Positions 51,136 through 63,930 are shown, numbered from the stretch's first letter. The stretch: 64,000 nt of DNA from Lumbricus rubellus (GCA_945859605.1 OX243827.1:28314941-28378940), one strand, 5' to 3'. Made by a program: numbers and translations. The notes: generated from the letters alone by a model not told the origin.

Positions 51136-54100
51136 ATGGAGAAACTTACTGAGCAAAAGCAAACAGCTATTAAAAAGATGTCTTCGGAGAGACTAGTAAA
51201 ATTATTAATTGAAGCAGGCGTAGACGCAGAAGAAGTCGAACAGATGTCGAGGAAAGAATTGATGAGAAATTTAGCCGAGGTTTGGGCTAAGAAAGAAGAA
51301 GAAGAAGAAGAAGGTGCTGTTGGAGGCGCTAAAGAAAAGCCGGTTGAGAAACCTCAGGCACCGATGTCTATAGAGGCGTTGCTACAATTCATGATGATGA
51401 GTAGACAAGAAGAGAAGCAGAAAGAAGAGCAGCGCAGACAAGAGGAGAAAGAGCGTAAACAAGAAGAAAAAGAGAAAGAAGAGCAGCGCAGACAGGAAGA
51501 GAAAGAACGTCGCCAAGAAGAGAAGGAGAAAGAAGAGCGACGCTGCCAAGAAGAGAAAGAACGTAAGCAAGAAGAGAAAGAACTGCGACAACAAGAGATA
51601 GAAAAAGCAGAAAGGATGAGACAGCAAGAGATAGATATGCAGAAGCAGCAGTTCCAGATGCAATTAGAACAAATGAGAATAGATCGTGACGAAGCAGAAC
51701 GACGAAGAATGGAGTTAATGATAGAGTACGAAAAAGCAAGAAAAAGCGATGAAGAAATACGGAGACAGCAGATCGAAGACAAAAAGGCTCGTGAGGAAGA
51801 AAAAGAAAAGATGCGTTTACAAGAACTGGAGAGAGCAGAAGAAATTCGTCAGGAAGAATTTCAAGCCGGAAAAGACAATTTGGAAAAAGCAGAAAGAGAA
51901 AGAGAAGAGCAGATGCAGTTAGAACAAAAGAAACTTGCTATCAAGGAGGCTCAACTTAAAGAAATGGCTATTGAAAAGGAAGAACGCAGAAAGCAGTTAG
52001 AACTATTACAGCAGAAGATTGAACAAGAAGAACTGCGGAGAATCGAAGATCAAGATCGACTGAAGAAGAGAGACAAAGATGATCGTAAGAGCCGGGAAGT
52101 ATCAGAACAGATTAGGCTCAAAGAAAGTGAGACAATGGTGTCCAAGATTAAGAAGATAGGTGACGCAATGAAGCATGTGTTACCGAAGATGCCGTATGAT
52201 ATGATGGAAGTGCCATTATATTTTGAAACAGTTGAAAATGCATTCAATAGCTTCGCTGTGGAAAAGCAATATTGGGTGAAATTGTTGTTGCCATTGATGA
52301 CCCCGAGAGCGCGAACGGTATTGAATCGATTGTCATTTGAGAATTTAGATAAATACGATGCAGTGAAAGAGCATTTGTTGAAGGAATTCAAGTTAACAGT
52401 TCGTGAGTACAGGTCAAGGTTTGCAGATGCCAAGAAGACAGCCGAAGAAACGTATACGATGTTCACGGCTAGGCTGAAGAACCTGTTGAATTATTATGTC
52501 CGAAGTAGACGAGTGGACAAAGACTACGAGAAGCTGTTTGATTTGTTAGTGGCGGATAAGCTGAAAGAATGTTTACCACCAGGTCCACTGCAGTTTGTCT
52601 TAGCAAAAGAGGGCACAGAATGCTTGGAAGCTAGTAATGTTGCAGACCTCGCAGACATACATGTAAACAATCGGATTGGTGTGATGTTCCAATACAAACC
52701 GAAATTTGAAGCATGGGGAAATAGCTCAAAGCCATTCAAGTGGAACAAGGATAGCAAAGACACCGGAAGCCAAGCCAAGAGTAATGATGCAAAGAAAGAT
52801 AATTATTCTGGAAAGCAGTATTGGCAAGATAAGAAAGAGTCAACGTGGGACAGACAAGCCTACAATCGAACTCCGCCGCTGGGACGCCCAACAGAAAGTA
52901 ATGCATCATACACGCCGTACAACAAGTGGGAGAACAATGAGCAAAGAAGTTTTATAAAGAAACGTTGCCACAACTGTCATTCTGACAAACACCTAATAAA
53001 ACATTGCCAAGCACCAGGAGCGGCAAATCTGAGGAAGAACTTTAGCAGAAGTGCAGAAAATCTTCGAGTAAACCAGATACAAGTGATGAATGCACCAGAC
53101 CAGTTTGAAGAATCGGACGATCGTGAAACAGAAGTGAAGTCGGTAATGAAGTGTACGCCGCAGTTCACCATACAGAAAGAAGCGATAAAGACTACTTCCA
53201 TTGCAGAAATTTGTCGAGAAACAAAAAGTAAAGAGGAGTGTCAACGCATAAAGAAGATATCGTTGCAGCATGTAAATGTGGAGATACGTGGGACTGATGG
53301 GCAGCCTGTGCAAGTCGAGGCGTTGATTGACTCGGGGACCGAGATACCAGTAATCAACGAGGAACTGCTGAAAGGAACGACAGTAGAAGAAATCGGCAGA
53401 GTTCATTTGCAATGTGTAGCTGGAGAGCCGATTCCAGCTAAGTTGGTGAAAATCGAAGTGCGGATGAGCGGTCGTAACGAAGGAGCAGCTACAGAGGACA
53501 GGACAATAAATATCGCGCCATATTTAACTTTAGTGTGTGCCAGCATTCCAGCGGATCTGTGCAAAGAAAATAAGGAAAAGTTCTTGCTACACCCGGAGAT
53601 AATTGCAGAATTGAAAGAGATTCCACCAGTGAGTGTATTGCAAGGGGAACTACAAGCGAATGTGACTACAAGAGCACAAAGTCGGAGAGCAGAAGTCGAA
53701 GGCGGAGAAGATGAAACGATAAACGAAAGTTCGCAAGAAGATGACACGGACAGCGAAGATGAACACAGCATTCAAGACAACGAAGGAACAACATCTGAGA
53801 ACAATGAAACTGAAGAAGAGATGGCTGCATGTGAACGAAATGATAGTGAAGATTCCGAAAGCGACGCTGAACTGGAGACAAGTATGAGGGACTTGTTCAC
53901 AGAGAATTCGAACGATGAAAGACAGCTGGAAGATGCGAAGAAATTCGAGGAGCAGCAGAGAAATGACGAGTCACTGAAGTCGTGGTGGAGGATCGCTGAA
54001 GACAAAGGATCAGAGTTTAGCGTGGTGTATGGAAAAATGCCAAGAGGACCATTAACTATCTTAAAGGAAAGCTGGACCAAAGAAATAAATCTACCGCCAA

Positions 54101-54825
54101 ACATTGGAGTACAACCAGCAAAGTACCTGAAGAACTTAAGAGCAGACATGGAGAAAGCTTTGATATTTGCTGACAATTGTGCAGAGGAAAAGCAAAAACA
54201 ATACGCCAGTCAATACAACAAGAGGGCCAAAGATAAAGAATTCGAACCAGGAGAAAACGTCATCGTCCTGTATCCAACGTCAACCAATAAATTGATCTCA
54301 CGATGGCATGGTCCATGTACAGTGCTACAAAGAAGATCCAAGTATTCGTATCTGGTGGACATGAATGAAAACGGCCGACGAATCGTCCATGCCAACAAAA
54401 TGAGGAAGTTCATCGCAAGAACATTATCGTGTGGTCTCATCGTGGAAGAGGACGACGAATTCGGATCAGTGGTAGAGCTACCATTGAAAGAAGACCATGC
54501 AGAGACGACACAGAAATCGCTGCAATTGGACTATGAACAGATCGGACATCTTACGAGCGAGCAACAGAAACAGCTACTGGATGTACTGAACTGTTATGCA
54601 GACAGATTTTCGGACAAACCTGGATTATGTACATTGGTAGAACACGAAGTGGTGCTGAGACCGGACTTTCGAGAGAAAGAGTTCATGGCTTATCGAATAC
54701 CGCTGATATACCGCGCAGAAGTGGACAAACAAATACAAGAGATGCTGAAAGCAAACATCATTCAACCGTCGTCGAGCAGAATGGCAAGTCCGCTGGTCAT
54801 CGTCAAGAAGAAGGACGGATCCTAG
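51136..54825 (+). pseudogene. Gag-protease-integrase remnant and start of RT
   Basis: A 1229-codon open frame. Residues about 50-350 are an extreme Glu/Lys/Gln/Arg coiled coil; about 355-540 is a Gag-type domain; a CCHC zinc knuckle is at Cys611-Cys624 (CHNCHSDKHLIKHC). The aspartic protease motif is DSG at 732-734. A short pre-integrase segment near 937-960 is followed at once by the integrase C-terminal region (about 963-1095, with LYPTSTNKLISRWHGPC). The HHCC finger and DDE core between them are missing, apparently an in-frame deletion near 54025. From about 1130 reverse transcriptase begins and is cut by TAG at 54823-54825. Annotated as a defective element gene. Confidence 0.88.
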
Positions 54826-55929
54826 AGACTCGCGTGCGACTACAGGTACGTGAATTCATATACTGAAAATTGTCGATACCCCATGCCGATCGTCAACGAT
54901 GTGCTGAGCAAAGTCGGGAAATCCAAGTTCATTTCCGTTTTGGACTGTCGCAGTGCTTACTGGACTTGCCCTGTGAAGAAATCCGACCAATGGAAAACCG
55001 CATTCGTTACCCATAATGGACTGTACGAATTTACACGTGTCCCGTTTGGCATGATTAACTCTGGACGGACTTTTGTAAAAGCAATAAACATGATTTTGCA
55101 ACCGATTAATGCATTTACTGAACCCTATGTTGATGACATTGCAGTACATTCTGATGATTGGAACATTCATTTGAAACATTTAGAATTGTTTTTGAAACAA
55201 ATAAGACTGCATAATGTAACCTTGAACTTGAAGAAATGTGTGTTTGGTAAGAGTGAGGTGAAATTCATCGGTCACCTCATAGGATCAGGGAAGAAGATGA
55301 TGAATCCAGATAGGATTGACAGTTTGATTAATTTAAAAAACCCTGAAACGAAGAAGCAAGTGAAGCAAGTGTTAGGATTTTTTGGTTTCTACAGACAATT
55401 TATTTGTAATTTTGCTGAAATTGCTAAACCATTAACAGATTTAACTAGCAAGCAGACACCTGAGAACATTGTTTGGACTGAGGACCACCAGAAGTCTTTT
55501 GATTCTCTTAAAGAAATTGTTTTATCAAATGTGATTTTATACATGTTCGAGGTTGGCAAACCATTTAATTTGTACTGTGATAGCAGTGATTTTGCTGTGG
55601 GGGCTGTGCTGTCACAAGTGGATGATGAGGGGATAGAACGTCCCGTTTCATTTATCAGTCAGAAGCTGACAGATACCCAGAGGAGATGGGCGACGATTGA
55701 GAAGGAAGCCTATGCAATCATATGGGCTTTAAACAAATTGAAAGAAATTATTATTGGTTCCAAGATTAATGTGTTCACTGACCATAATCCTTTAGTTTAT
55801 TTGACTGAGTCAATGTCGAAGTCTGCTAAGTTAGTCCGATGGTCTTTATCATTGCAAAATTTTGACATTCTGTTGAACTATAAGAAGGGAAAGCTGAATG
55901 TAGTAGCGGACTGCTTATCGAGATTGTAG
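54826..55929 (+). pseudogene. Reverse transcriptase (rest) and RNase H
   Basis: It continues in the same frame after the TAG stop. It has the palm region (FISVLDCRSAYW), the catalytic YVDD box (EPYVDDIAVHS), the connection region (VLGFFGFYRQF) and RNase H (YCDSSDFAVGAVLSQ, EKEAYAIIWAL, FTDHNPL), ending at TAG 55927-55929. No integrase follows, as expected for Gmr1-type order. Without read-through of 54823-54825 the polymerase is split between its fingers and palm parts. Confidence 0.9.
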
Positions 55930-56026
55930 TATAAGATATTTTGTGATTGCATTTAGTATAGGAATTGTTTGTATTTAGTTTAAGCATTATACGTTCGCTA
56001 ATTTTTAAGATTAATTAGCTCTCTTC

Positions 56027-56044
56027 AAAAGAAAGGAAGGAGGT
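56027..56044 (+). other. Polypurine tract
   Basis: AAAAGAAAGGAAGGAGGT directly before the 3' LTR start at 56047, where plus-strand priming is expected. Confidence 0.85.
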
Positions 56045-56046
56045 AA

Positions 56047-56556
56047 TGTAAGCTAATTTAATCAGTGCACGACGATTGTCGTACAGCGACGCAGGTAGGC
56101 CAACTGCAAATTGGCGCGCGGCGTCTGGACAGGTGATTGTCTGGACAGCGCGTGATGTCTAGACGAGCGTACGTTGAGTGTACAAGGAGGGAGTGGAAGT
56201 GAAGAAGGAGTGTTGTGTGTTGAGAGCCGATGAGATAGGCTGTAATAGTTGTTGTTGAGTTGCGATAGAGTAGACTGATGAAGGTAGTAGTCGTGTAGTT
56301 GTTATGATAACGCAAGTGTAGTCATTGTTGTGTTGTTGCTGATCGTTTTACTTTACATCGGATTTTGGAGTATAATAAGAAGACTTAAACACGTCGTCGT
56401 TGTTGGTTACAAAACAGTGAAAGTCTGTAGATTCTTTACCTAGCCATTTAGCTAATGAAACAGTTATCTAGGGATAGGCCTATGCTACCACGAACTTATA
56501 CGAAGAAGCTTCCGAAGAGACTGATAGGAGGAGGTGATCACAAGGAGGTTATCACA
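56047..56556 (+). repeat. 3' LTR
   Basis: Starts TGTAAGCTAATT, ends TTATCACA. It is followed by TGCAG, identical to the 5 bases before the 5' LTR. Confidence 0.95.
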
Positions 56557-58500
56557 TGCAGTGTGAGAATTTTCCAAACAGGACGGCGGATTAGACTTTG
56601 AAGTTTGATCCATGTAAAGTTGACTATTTTGTCTGCATTTTGGAAGATCAACAACAATAGCAACAACAGCAACAGTAGCAGCATCCTCAACAATATCAGC
56701 AGTAGCAATAATAATAAAATTAGTTTTGTGGAAACTACTGTAAAAACGCAGAAATGCTGCATGATACATAAAACTTTTAAATAGGCCTACAAGTTGTGCA
56801 GATGAATTTAAATGTGAACCAGAGGTAGCCTAATGCTCAGGATAGACAACAAATAATGGACGGTAAGATTGTTGAAGCAAACAAATATCATGGAAGCCAT
56901 AATATCAATGATCTGCAGCGCATACCTTTATATAGGCCTATACATAGGGCCTACATGATCCGACTGACCCAGGAGAGCTCGCCCTCTTTACGCACCAGCT
57001 GCAGGCGTTTCTTCCGGCTTGCTCGTCATCACAAACGCCGACATTTCCGGTATCAGAATTTTTTACGCATTCATGTTCAGAAACCAAACTGAAGAAAGCC
57101 CATCTTTTAACCACCTCGACAACTTACTTTTATTATAGGCTAGGCCTACCCCTAGCGATAATAGCAGACGCCTAGAATATTCAGATTTTCGCGTTTATTA
57201 AATCCTCTGTAGACTTGTAGGCCTACACTCGGGTCATGGACACCAACAGCACCGCAGTAGAAGCCCCACGCTCGGGTCTCCATGCAAACTGATCTATACT
57301 CTCACTCTAACACACTATGTGGCATTGTATATTATATTTCACACCTGTCGTGTAGGTTGATACACTGCACGTCACATTCCTCCTCAGACCAATGACCATC
57401 TCCACTACGGGTCTACGGATTTGGCAAAATTTATCTGTCATCGACCAATTTACACGTAGTTGTGATTTTCAGTGGAATGCATTGCAAGCCCGTATACGTA
57501 TACATAGTGTGGTATCGGGCATCTATGATTCGCCCAATTTATCATCCTACAAGTCTACCTAAGGTCAGAGCCAGCTTTGGTCGGTTTTAGATTGAGAAAC
57601 ATAAATTCCATTAGCACTGTTTTGATAGTATTAGCCAAGATGCTAAAGTAGAAGTCTATGTAGGCCTATTAGCCTATCTTTCCCAAACGTAGGGTGACTA
57701 CACCTCTCGTCGCTTCGATCTGCCTTGGCTGCACAACCTTTAGCGATAATTTCCTCTCCCTCTTCAGGATCAACCCCTCTGATGCCAAAGGAGTCACCGT
57801 TTCATGCATCGTGCAGCATCCATTTAAGCCTAATACGGAGTTCTAGTTATACGAAAAGTGGATGAGAAGTTCAGAGGCACTGACAAGTGACAGTTTGCAG
57901 TTCGCTCTTCCCTTATTTGCATTCACCCTCAATTGAGATGGCCATGATCCACGCATTCATGTAGTCTAACAGCATTCCTCGACGACATAATTATTATAGA
58001 TTGCCCCTTTGTAAGACTGAGCCTAAGATAATTTGATACACCTTGCAAGCGTATGAAGTTGCAGCCCACTACAGAGGTCAACTGCTCAAATTAGTTTAAC
58101 CGTCTTTGTATCCGTCTGTCTGTTCGTCTACAATCTACATGTATGCCTGACTCTTCTTAAGAGGCCGATCTCTCCGGTCCTTCTCTGTCCGCCTGTCTGC
58201 AACTTTGGTCTATCACTCACTCCATCTCCTTTAAAAGTAGGCCAAATGGAATACTGACAAAATCATAAATCAGAGCTGGCACAAACATAGAGGCCGACAT
58301 AAATAAAACTGTTGTTCGTCCTAAGAAGAAAACAATGACCAATGGACGCAAATTTACACACTGTCCTTGAAGCAAATGGGAGAATGCACAATAAAATATT
58401 TTCTCTCCAGACGCGGAGGGCCCTCTGACGACGGGGGGCCCGCCGCCATGGCAGACATGGCATACTGGTTAATCCGGCCCTGCAAATATCAGAGTTTGAC

Positions 58501-59264
58501 GAAATACACATTAATACATTTAAAAAATTTTTTGAAACACTGCGTTGGATTGCCACTACTTTAGACAAAGGAATGACCAAACATTTTCTGATAAATTGTC
58601 TGTAACTTAATTAAAAATATCTCCGTGTAGTTACCTTAACTCATCAAGACTAGAGCACATTAATGCTTTGATGAACATGTAGGCCTTCTCTGTCAACAGT
58701 CAATGTAACAATATCAAAAATGAACTAAATCCGTGTAGGCTGCCTCAAAACACCGGAATAAACTCTATTAATGTTATGCATTTCAAGGATATACGCATGT
58801 GATCTCGACATAAATAAGATCCATAATTATTGCGATCAATACAGATATATCATTAAGCAGTAAAGAAATCCACACAATGTCGATTTGCCCATAAATGTAT
58901 CCACGGTGTTAAAGAAAAGGCGAAGCGAATAAAGTCAGCGAAACAAGGAGCAGCTTATAAGACGACCTAAAGTTTATAAATTCAACTCCAAAGAGTGAGA
59001 ACAAAGGAAGATGCATATCGACTGTATAGAGGACAAATGGGTTATGTCCATATTTCATTATTTCGAGAAAATCGAATTTCAAATTTCAAGTGCTTATGAA
59101 AAATATAACAAAGTAACATAATCATACTTTCTTGGTGTCATTGAATACGTATTTAAACAGGGAACAATGTTAACAGAGCAATGGTATCATGTGACATGAG
59201 AATAACACGAAAAAATGAAGTTTGTAAGGGTGGGGTGCCCAAAAATGGACATACGACCTTTGTG
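58501..59264. other. Non-coding region between hAT elements
   Basis: AT-rich, no gene seen. A block near 59246-59270 (ATGGACATACGACCTTTG) is inverted at about 61848-61872, possibly ends of a larger decayed element. Confidence 0.4.
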
Positions 59265-59272
59265 CTCTACAG

Positions 59273-59885
59273 CAGTGGTTCCCAAACTTCAGCAGGCCGC
59301 GGACCGGCAATAATCTTTGGTGAAGCTCGCGGACCGCTAACTTAATTAGGCCTAAACGGCGATGGCAAACAAAAGCGAACTAAATTATAAAAGACAAAAA
59401 TATAAGGCTATATACAATTAGCCTACATCTACATGTCCTTCAAGCCTTATTTGCTTAAGATTTATTATGAGTATTTTCACTTGAACTGTCGGTTATTTTT
59501 CACATTTGAGTCGCTTGGACGTGTTGTTCGAAAAATAAGCCATCTGAATCATTATCATCTTCGCTCTCAGTTTCTGCACAATCACGCTCATTCGATGTTT
59601 TTTATATTAAAAAAACCTGTTCAGATTTGTTTGCTTACGTTTGCCCATTTTTTATTGGAAGACATTTGTTTATATTTAAACTAAAAGTTTTATAATAATG
59701 TTAGAATTTTTTTTAAATTCTGCATCAGATCTGGAGTTTGCAAGGTTATCGCTCACCATTTTATTTAGCTTTTGCAGAACGCGTCCAGCCACTGAACAGC
59801 AGCATCTGTTCAGTGGCTGGACGCGTTCTGCAAAAGCTAAATAAAATGGTGAGCGATAACCTTGCAAACTCCAGATCTGATGCAG

Positions 59886-59918
<33 letters not shown>

Positions 59919-60231
59919 TCGCTCACCATATAGCCTAAATAATCTCGAAACTGACTGCGGTCATCGATGTAGTAGGCTAAATTTAGAAGAAATTTATATT
60001 GTTTGAATTCTGACAAGTCAAAATAAGGCACGTTGATTTATTTCAAATTTTTAAATAGTAAGATAGAAATTGAATAAATTTTGGACAACAATTCGAATAA
60101 TTTCACAATTTTAAACAAATAAACTAATAATTACAGTTTATTTTTATTTTTTGTAACTTTTCTCCGCGGACCGGCGATCATACCTCCGCGGACCGGTGCC
60201 GGTCCGCGGACCACCACTTTGGGAACCACTG
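59273..60231. mobile_element. hAT element (CAGTGGTTCCCAAAC type)
   Basis: TIRs CAGTGGTTCCCAAACTT and the inverse at the right end. Perfect 8-bp target duplication CTCTACAG at 59265-59272 and 60232-60239. GCGGACCGG palindromes at both ends make it a longer relative of 28353-28764. It contains the perfect palindrome at 59707-59898. Confidence 0.92.
59707..59898. repeat. Perfect 93-bp inverted repeat with 6-base loop
   Basis: Arms 59707-59799 and 59806-59898 are exact reverse complements; loop CAGCAT. The right arm runs into 28 A (59891-59918), and a copy of TCGCTCACCAT from inside the arm follows the A run. Confidence 0.95.
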
Positions 60232-60239
60232 CTCTACAG

Positions 60240-61010
60240 AAATCTTTGTAACATGGACATATCACATTCAACAGATCATTAATAAAGCATGGTTACTGGG
60301 CTTGTTTGCTACTTGAAAGGTCATAACAAAGTTAAGCAAACCTGACAATAAGCAAGTAAGTAAAATTGGACATGTAAACCTGTTTTTACACAAGTGACAT
60401 GCTCAAATTTCTGTTTCAGGTCACAAATAAAACTATTATTGTGTTTGAGCTCATAGAATTTGAGCCATTGTAAAGATTCATTGGAAAAGAGAAGTGCTAG
60501 CAAACTGGATTTGATTTTTGTCTAAAGAGTTCATGGAATCAAACAAATGGATGAATGATCAATGATAATGACATTTATTTGTGAAAATGTTTGCTTCCTG
60601 GCAAAAAGTCTTGAATTACTGAACGTTAGGCAGTCAACCTTCCGTATTGGCCACCTCGATACAATGAGGAGATAATGTTTTGCTGAAAAGCTTCTTACAC
60701 TCTTTTCCTTCAACCATTCACCATAAACAACACCCATGGCTCATTTTTATGCTTATCAGGTGTTCTAACTAGTAGCTGACTATTCCTGGACAAAGTTGCG
60801 CAGGAAATGATTCTTCATATTGAAGTATGACTAAGTCCCCTTTTACCATCTACAACTGAATCAGCATTTTTCACAGTCTACTGGTCTTTGTTGCTTGCAT
60901 ATCTGTAGGCCTATGCTGCCCTCTTATCCTTCTTTTGATTATTGTTTTCCGATCACAGTCTGCCTTTGTTGTAAGTATCCTGTAACAATAAACAGTCCCG
61001 ATCTTTTACA
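60240..61010. other. Non-coding region
   Basis: AT-rich DNA without a supported gene. Small open frames have no recognisable domain. The end merges into the LINE 3' fragment. Confidence 0.45.
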
Positions 61011-61012
61011 TC

Positions 61013-61190
61013 AATTGGCCCCTCTCTTTGAAACACTCTGTCTCCATCTACTCGGTATCAACTTCAAACTGGTAATCCCTCCTCCTCAGTGTCTTTCCTC
61101 AAAACTTTTTTCTCGTGGCCTTGCGCACTGGGGGCGCCTCTGAACGGTTCACCCTATAGTAGAGGCGCTTTAAAAATGTTTTAATGCAAT
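61013..61190 (+). mobile_element. LINE 3' end (same family as 21976-22475)
   Basis: Ends with LFSRGLAHWGRL (compare FFSRGLAHWERL in the other copy), stop, then GGGGCGCCTCTGAACGGTTC, a repeat of AGAGGCGCTTTAA and a (CAATA)n tail. Confidence 0.75.
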
Positions 61191-62000
61191 ACAATATACA
61201 ATACAATAATTGCAAACAATAAGTTTAATTGTGATATATGAAAGAGAATATAAAAAATTCTACTAGTTTTGACAACTCAAGAGACAAAGCAAGAGGCAAA
61301 AAACATTAAATGTTTAGGGGTTAGTCAACCATTGGCTTATGAAAAAGTTTTTTAAAGGTTATTTATCCACTTAAATAAGAAAAACAAAAACAATTGTGTG
61401 TAGTAACAATTGTTTTTCTTACTTTGTACCCTATCTTAATTTTTTCCTTTTTTATTTACTGTAATGCTGTTTGGTTGGTGTCAGGAAGGACAGGCAATAA
61501 ACCCTCCCATTATAAATTTCTGGCAACGCCATTGATACTGATGCAATAATTATTATGGCCAACTTACGATTGGTTTTCACACTGTGTGAAGTCGAATTCG
61601 AGATTAATACCATTGACGATGACGACTTCGCAAGTTAAGCGAACATCGGATAATCGCGACTGAACTTTATAAAATCATCTTTTGATTACTTTAGACCGAC
61701 AAGCAGATATTGTCTGCCATTTAATATGAACTCTTTATTACAGTATTTACTAAAATAACCAACCTCCGAACCGTCAGCATGCCAACTGGCTTGACGCCAT
61801 CTTGCATAAAATTAGCGTAAACAATAGCTGATTGGCCATATTTCTCCGAGCACAAATGTCGTATGTCCACATAAGACCTTTGTGCTCTGCGGATTTGTAC
61901 GAAGATGACATATGATATTTGTAACTTGTGTATTGCACCATTAAAACGACTTTAGCAGGACATATAACTATTGTGCCCTGAAGCCTTATGCCATTACCTA

Positions 62001-62200
62001 NNNNNNNNNNNNNNNNNNNNNNNNNNNNNNNNNNNNNNNNNNNNNNNNNNNNNNNNNNNNNNNNNNNNNNNNNNNNNNNNNNNNNNNNNNNNNNNNNNNN
62101 NNNNNNNNNNNNNNNNNNNNNNNNNNNNNNNNNNNNNNNNNNNNNNNNNNNNNNNNNNNNNNNNNNNNNNNNNNNNNNNNNNNNNNNNNNNNNNNNNNNN
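62001..62200. other. Assembly gap
   Basis: 200 N. Frames across it mean nothing. Confidence 1.
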
Positions 62201-62403
62201 ATCTGGCAACGTGTGGTTTTAAATTTGCAAATGGCGGTGGAGCGGAATGCAAAGTTCACTTTTTGTGGAAAATATTGCGTTTATTCGGAGAAAAAAAAGT
62301 TGGAAACTCTCTGATAGGAATGGAAGGTTTTGTTAAATTTTCAAAACAATCTGTGCGGTACGTTTCGAGAACACTGGCAACAAACTATTGGAAAGTTTCA
62401 TTT

Positions 62404-62915
62404 TTATATATATAGATTATATTGAAATCCTAAAGCACTTTTTTATCAGTACTGAATAGTCTAATGGAGTTATTTTGCTAAAATGGCACCTTAAAAGTTT
62501 AGTGTGGAAATAACCCCATAAAATATTTTTAAAGTGTTACTTATATTTATTTTAGTCTTAGTCTACTCTTATAAGCACTGAAAAGTACAACTAAGCTTAC
62601 TTGGTTAAGATGACACCTTAAAATGCTGCCAATACAATGTGAAAATTCAAAAAGTTTCTGATGAGGCTCTAAAAAGTACAGGTACACTGTAGGCCCTATT
62701 TTGTTAAGATGACGCCTTAAAAAGCTGCCATTGCAATGTGGAAATTCAAAAAGTTTCTGGTGGGGGGTACATCCCCTCCCCATACCCCTCCCCTACGCCC
62801 CTCCTCCTACCGGTCTCGGCTCTACGCGCCTCACGACGCTCAATTGTCTCTCTCCCTCAGAAACCTGAATTCCCCCACAGCGGAGGGGGGCTAGAAAGTC
62901 ACGAGATTAAACACT
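62404..62915. mobile_element. Right part of a CAGTGTTTAATCT hAT-like element
   Basis: It resembles 31027-32473: the same half-units (TTATTTTGCTAAAATGGCA), then the GC-rich CCCCTCCCC and TCAATTGTCTC block, and the end AGATTAAACACTG at 62915. The left part is probably lost in or before the gap. Confidence 0.65.
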
Positions 62916-62947
62916 GACAAGCCAGTAAGTCAAAAAGGTATCATATA

Positions 62948-63291
<344 letters not shown>

Positions 63292-63433
63292 TATTCGTTT
63301 TATTAAGAAAAACATTCTGACAATAACGCAGAAATGTTAACAAGAGTGATAATGAATAATTAAATTTCAGTTCGATAGTCTTAGAATAATCTAATAATCT
63401 ATAATATATGTATGTATATATATATAAATTGTA

Positions 63434-63930
63434 AGGCGCGGTGGTGTAGTGGCATGGGCGGAGACTTAGGGGGACATGGGAGACGGTCCCCCCAATGAAG
63501 GTGTTGTGTTAGGAGGAGGGCCCATGCATTTGCCCGCCCCCCCCAATCGATGAGCGTCAGGACTAAAAAAAAGGTCTTCAACTTTTTTCACGGTGAAAAA
63601 ATCAAATTTTCTTGACTTTTCGGCCAGTTGATTTTTTCCGGCAAACTTTTTTCCACACTCAGCCATTCGTCCGTACAAAAATATTGCGTCTTTTCTTCGG
63701 CCACTCGTTCGTCCCCCCCAGCCTCCGCCCAGATTTCCACCCATGTGTAGTGAGTATGTTCGTTGCCTGCAGCGCAACGAACATGATCCACCTCAAGGCG
63801 CCGCGTAGGGACCTTGAGCATGTCCTTCACTCGCAATTGCTCAGCGCTTCGGCGTGAAACTCCGACTCAGTGTCCGCGCTTTTAATTAGTCGAGAGCGCT
63901 TCTAAGTAGATTTCTTTAAGGGGCGGTATG
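63434..63930 (+). mobile_element. tRNA-derived SINE split by a MITE
   Basis: The head GGCGCGGTGGTGTAGTGG (63435-63452) is separated from the rest (TGTAGTGAGTATGTTCGTTG onward from 63746) by a MITE. The SINE continues with CGCGTAGGGACCTTGAGCA and CTCAGCGCTTCGGCGTGAAA to about 63930. Confidence 0.8.
63453..63745. mobile_element. CATGGGCGG-family MITE inside a SINE
   Basis: Left end CATGGGCGGAGACTTAG, right end TTTCCACCCATG. The 8 flanking bases TGTAGTGG and TGTAGTGA differ by one; both derive from the SINE A box region. Confidence 0.82.

Larger units (their letters stand above)
50277..56556 (+). mobile_element. Gmr1-like Ty3/gypsy LTR retrotransposon, defective, young
   Basis: Complete from LTR to LTR with a perfect 5-bp target duplication TGCAG (50272-50276 and 56557-56561). 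LTRs are 517 and 510 bp; I see only one 7-bp insertion and one substitution between them. Domain order is Gag, protease, integrase remnant, reverse transcriptase, RNase H. Integrase before RT is the mark of the Gmr1 group of deuterostome Ty3/gypsy elements. The integrase catalytic core is missing and RT has an in-frame stop, so it cannot move on its own. Confidence 0.93.
49899..58492. mobile_element. hAT transposon remnant carrying a nested LTR element
   Basis: Left end CAGGCCCGGATTAACC and right end GGTTAATCCGGCCCTG are inverse copies. Perfect 8-bp target duplication CAAATATC at 49891-49898 and 58493-58500. Without the nested LTR element it is about 2.3 kb. A short piece at 50190-50245 reads SERSFSTLRSLL on the plus strand, like the hAT dimerisation motif ERxFSxL, but its orientation relative to the near end is not the expected one. 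56557-58492 otherwise shows no open frame. Confidence 0.88.

Noticed and set aside
54020..54430. Integrase C-terminal region before RT as a rearrangement artefact
   Set aside because: Integrase before RT is the normal order in Gmr1-group elements; only the missing core is abnormal.
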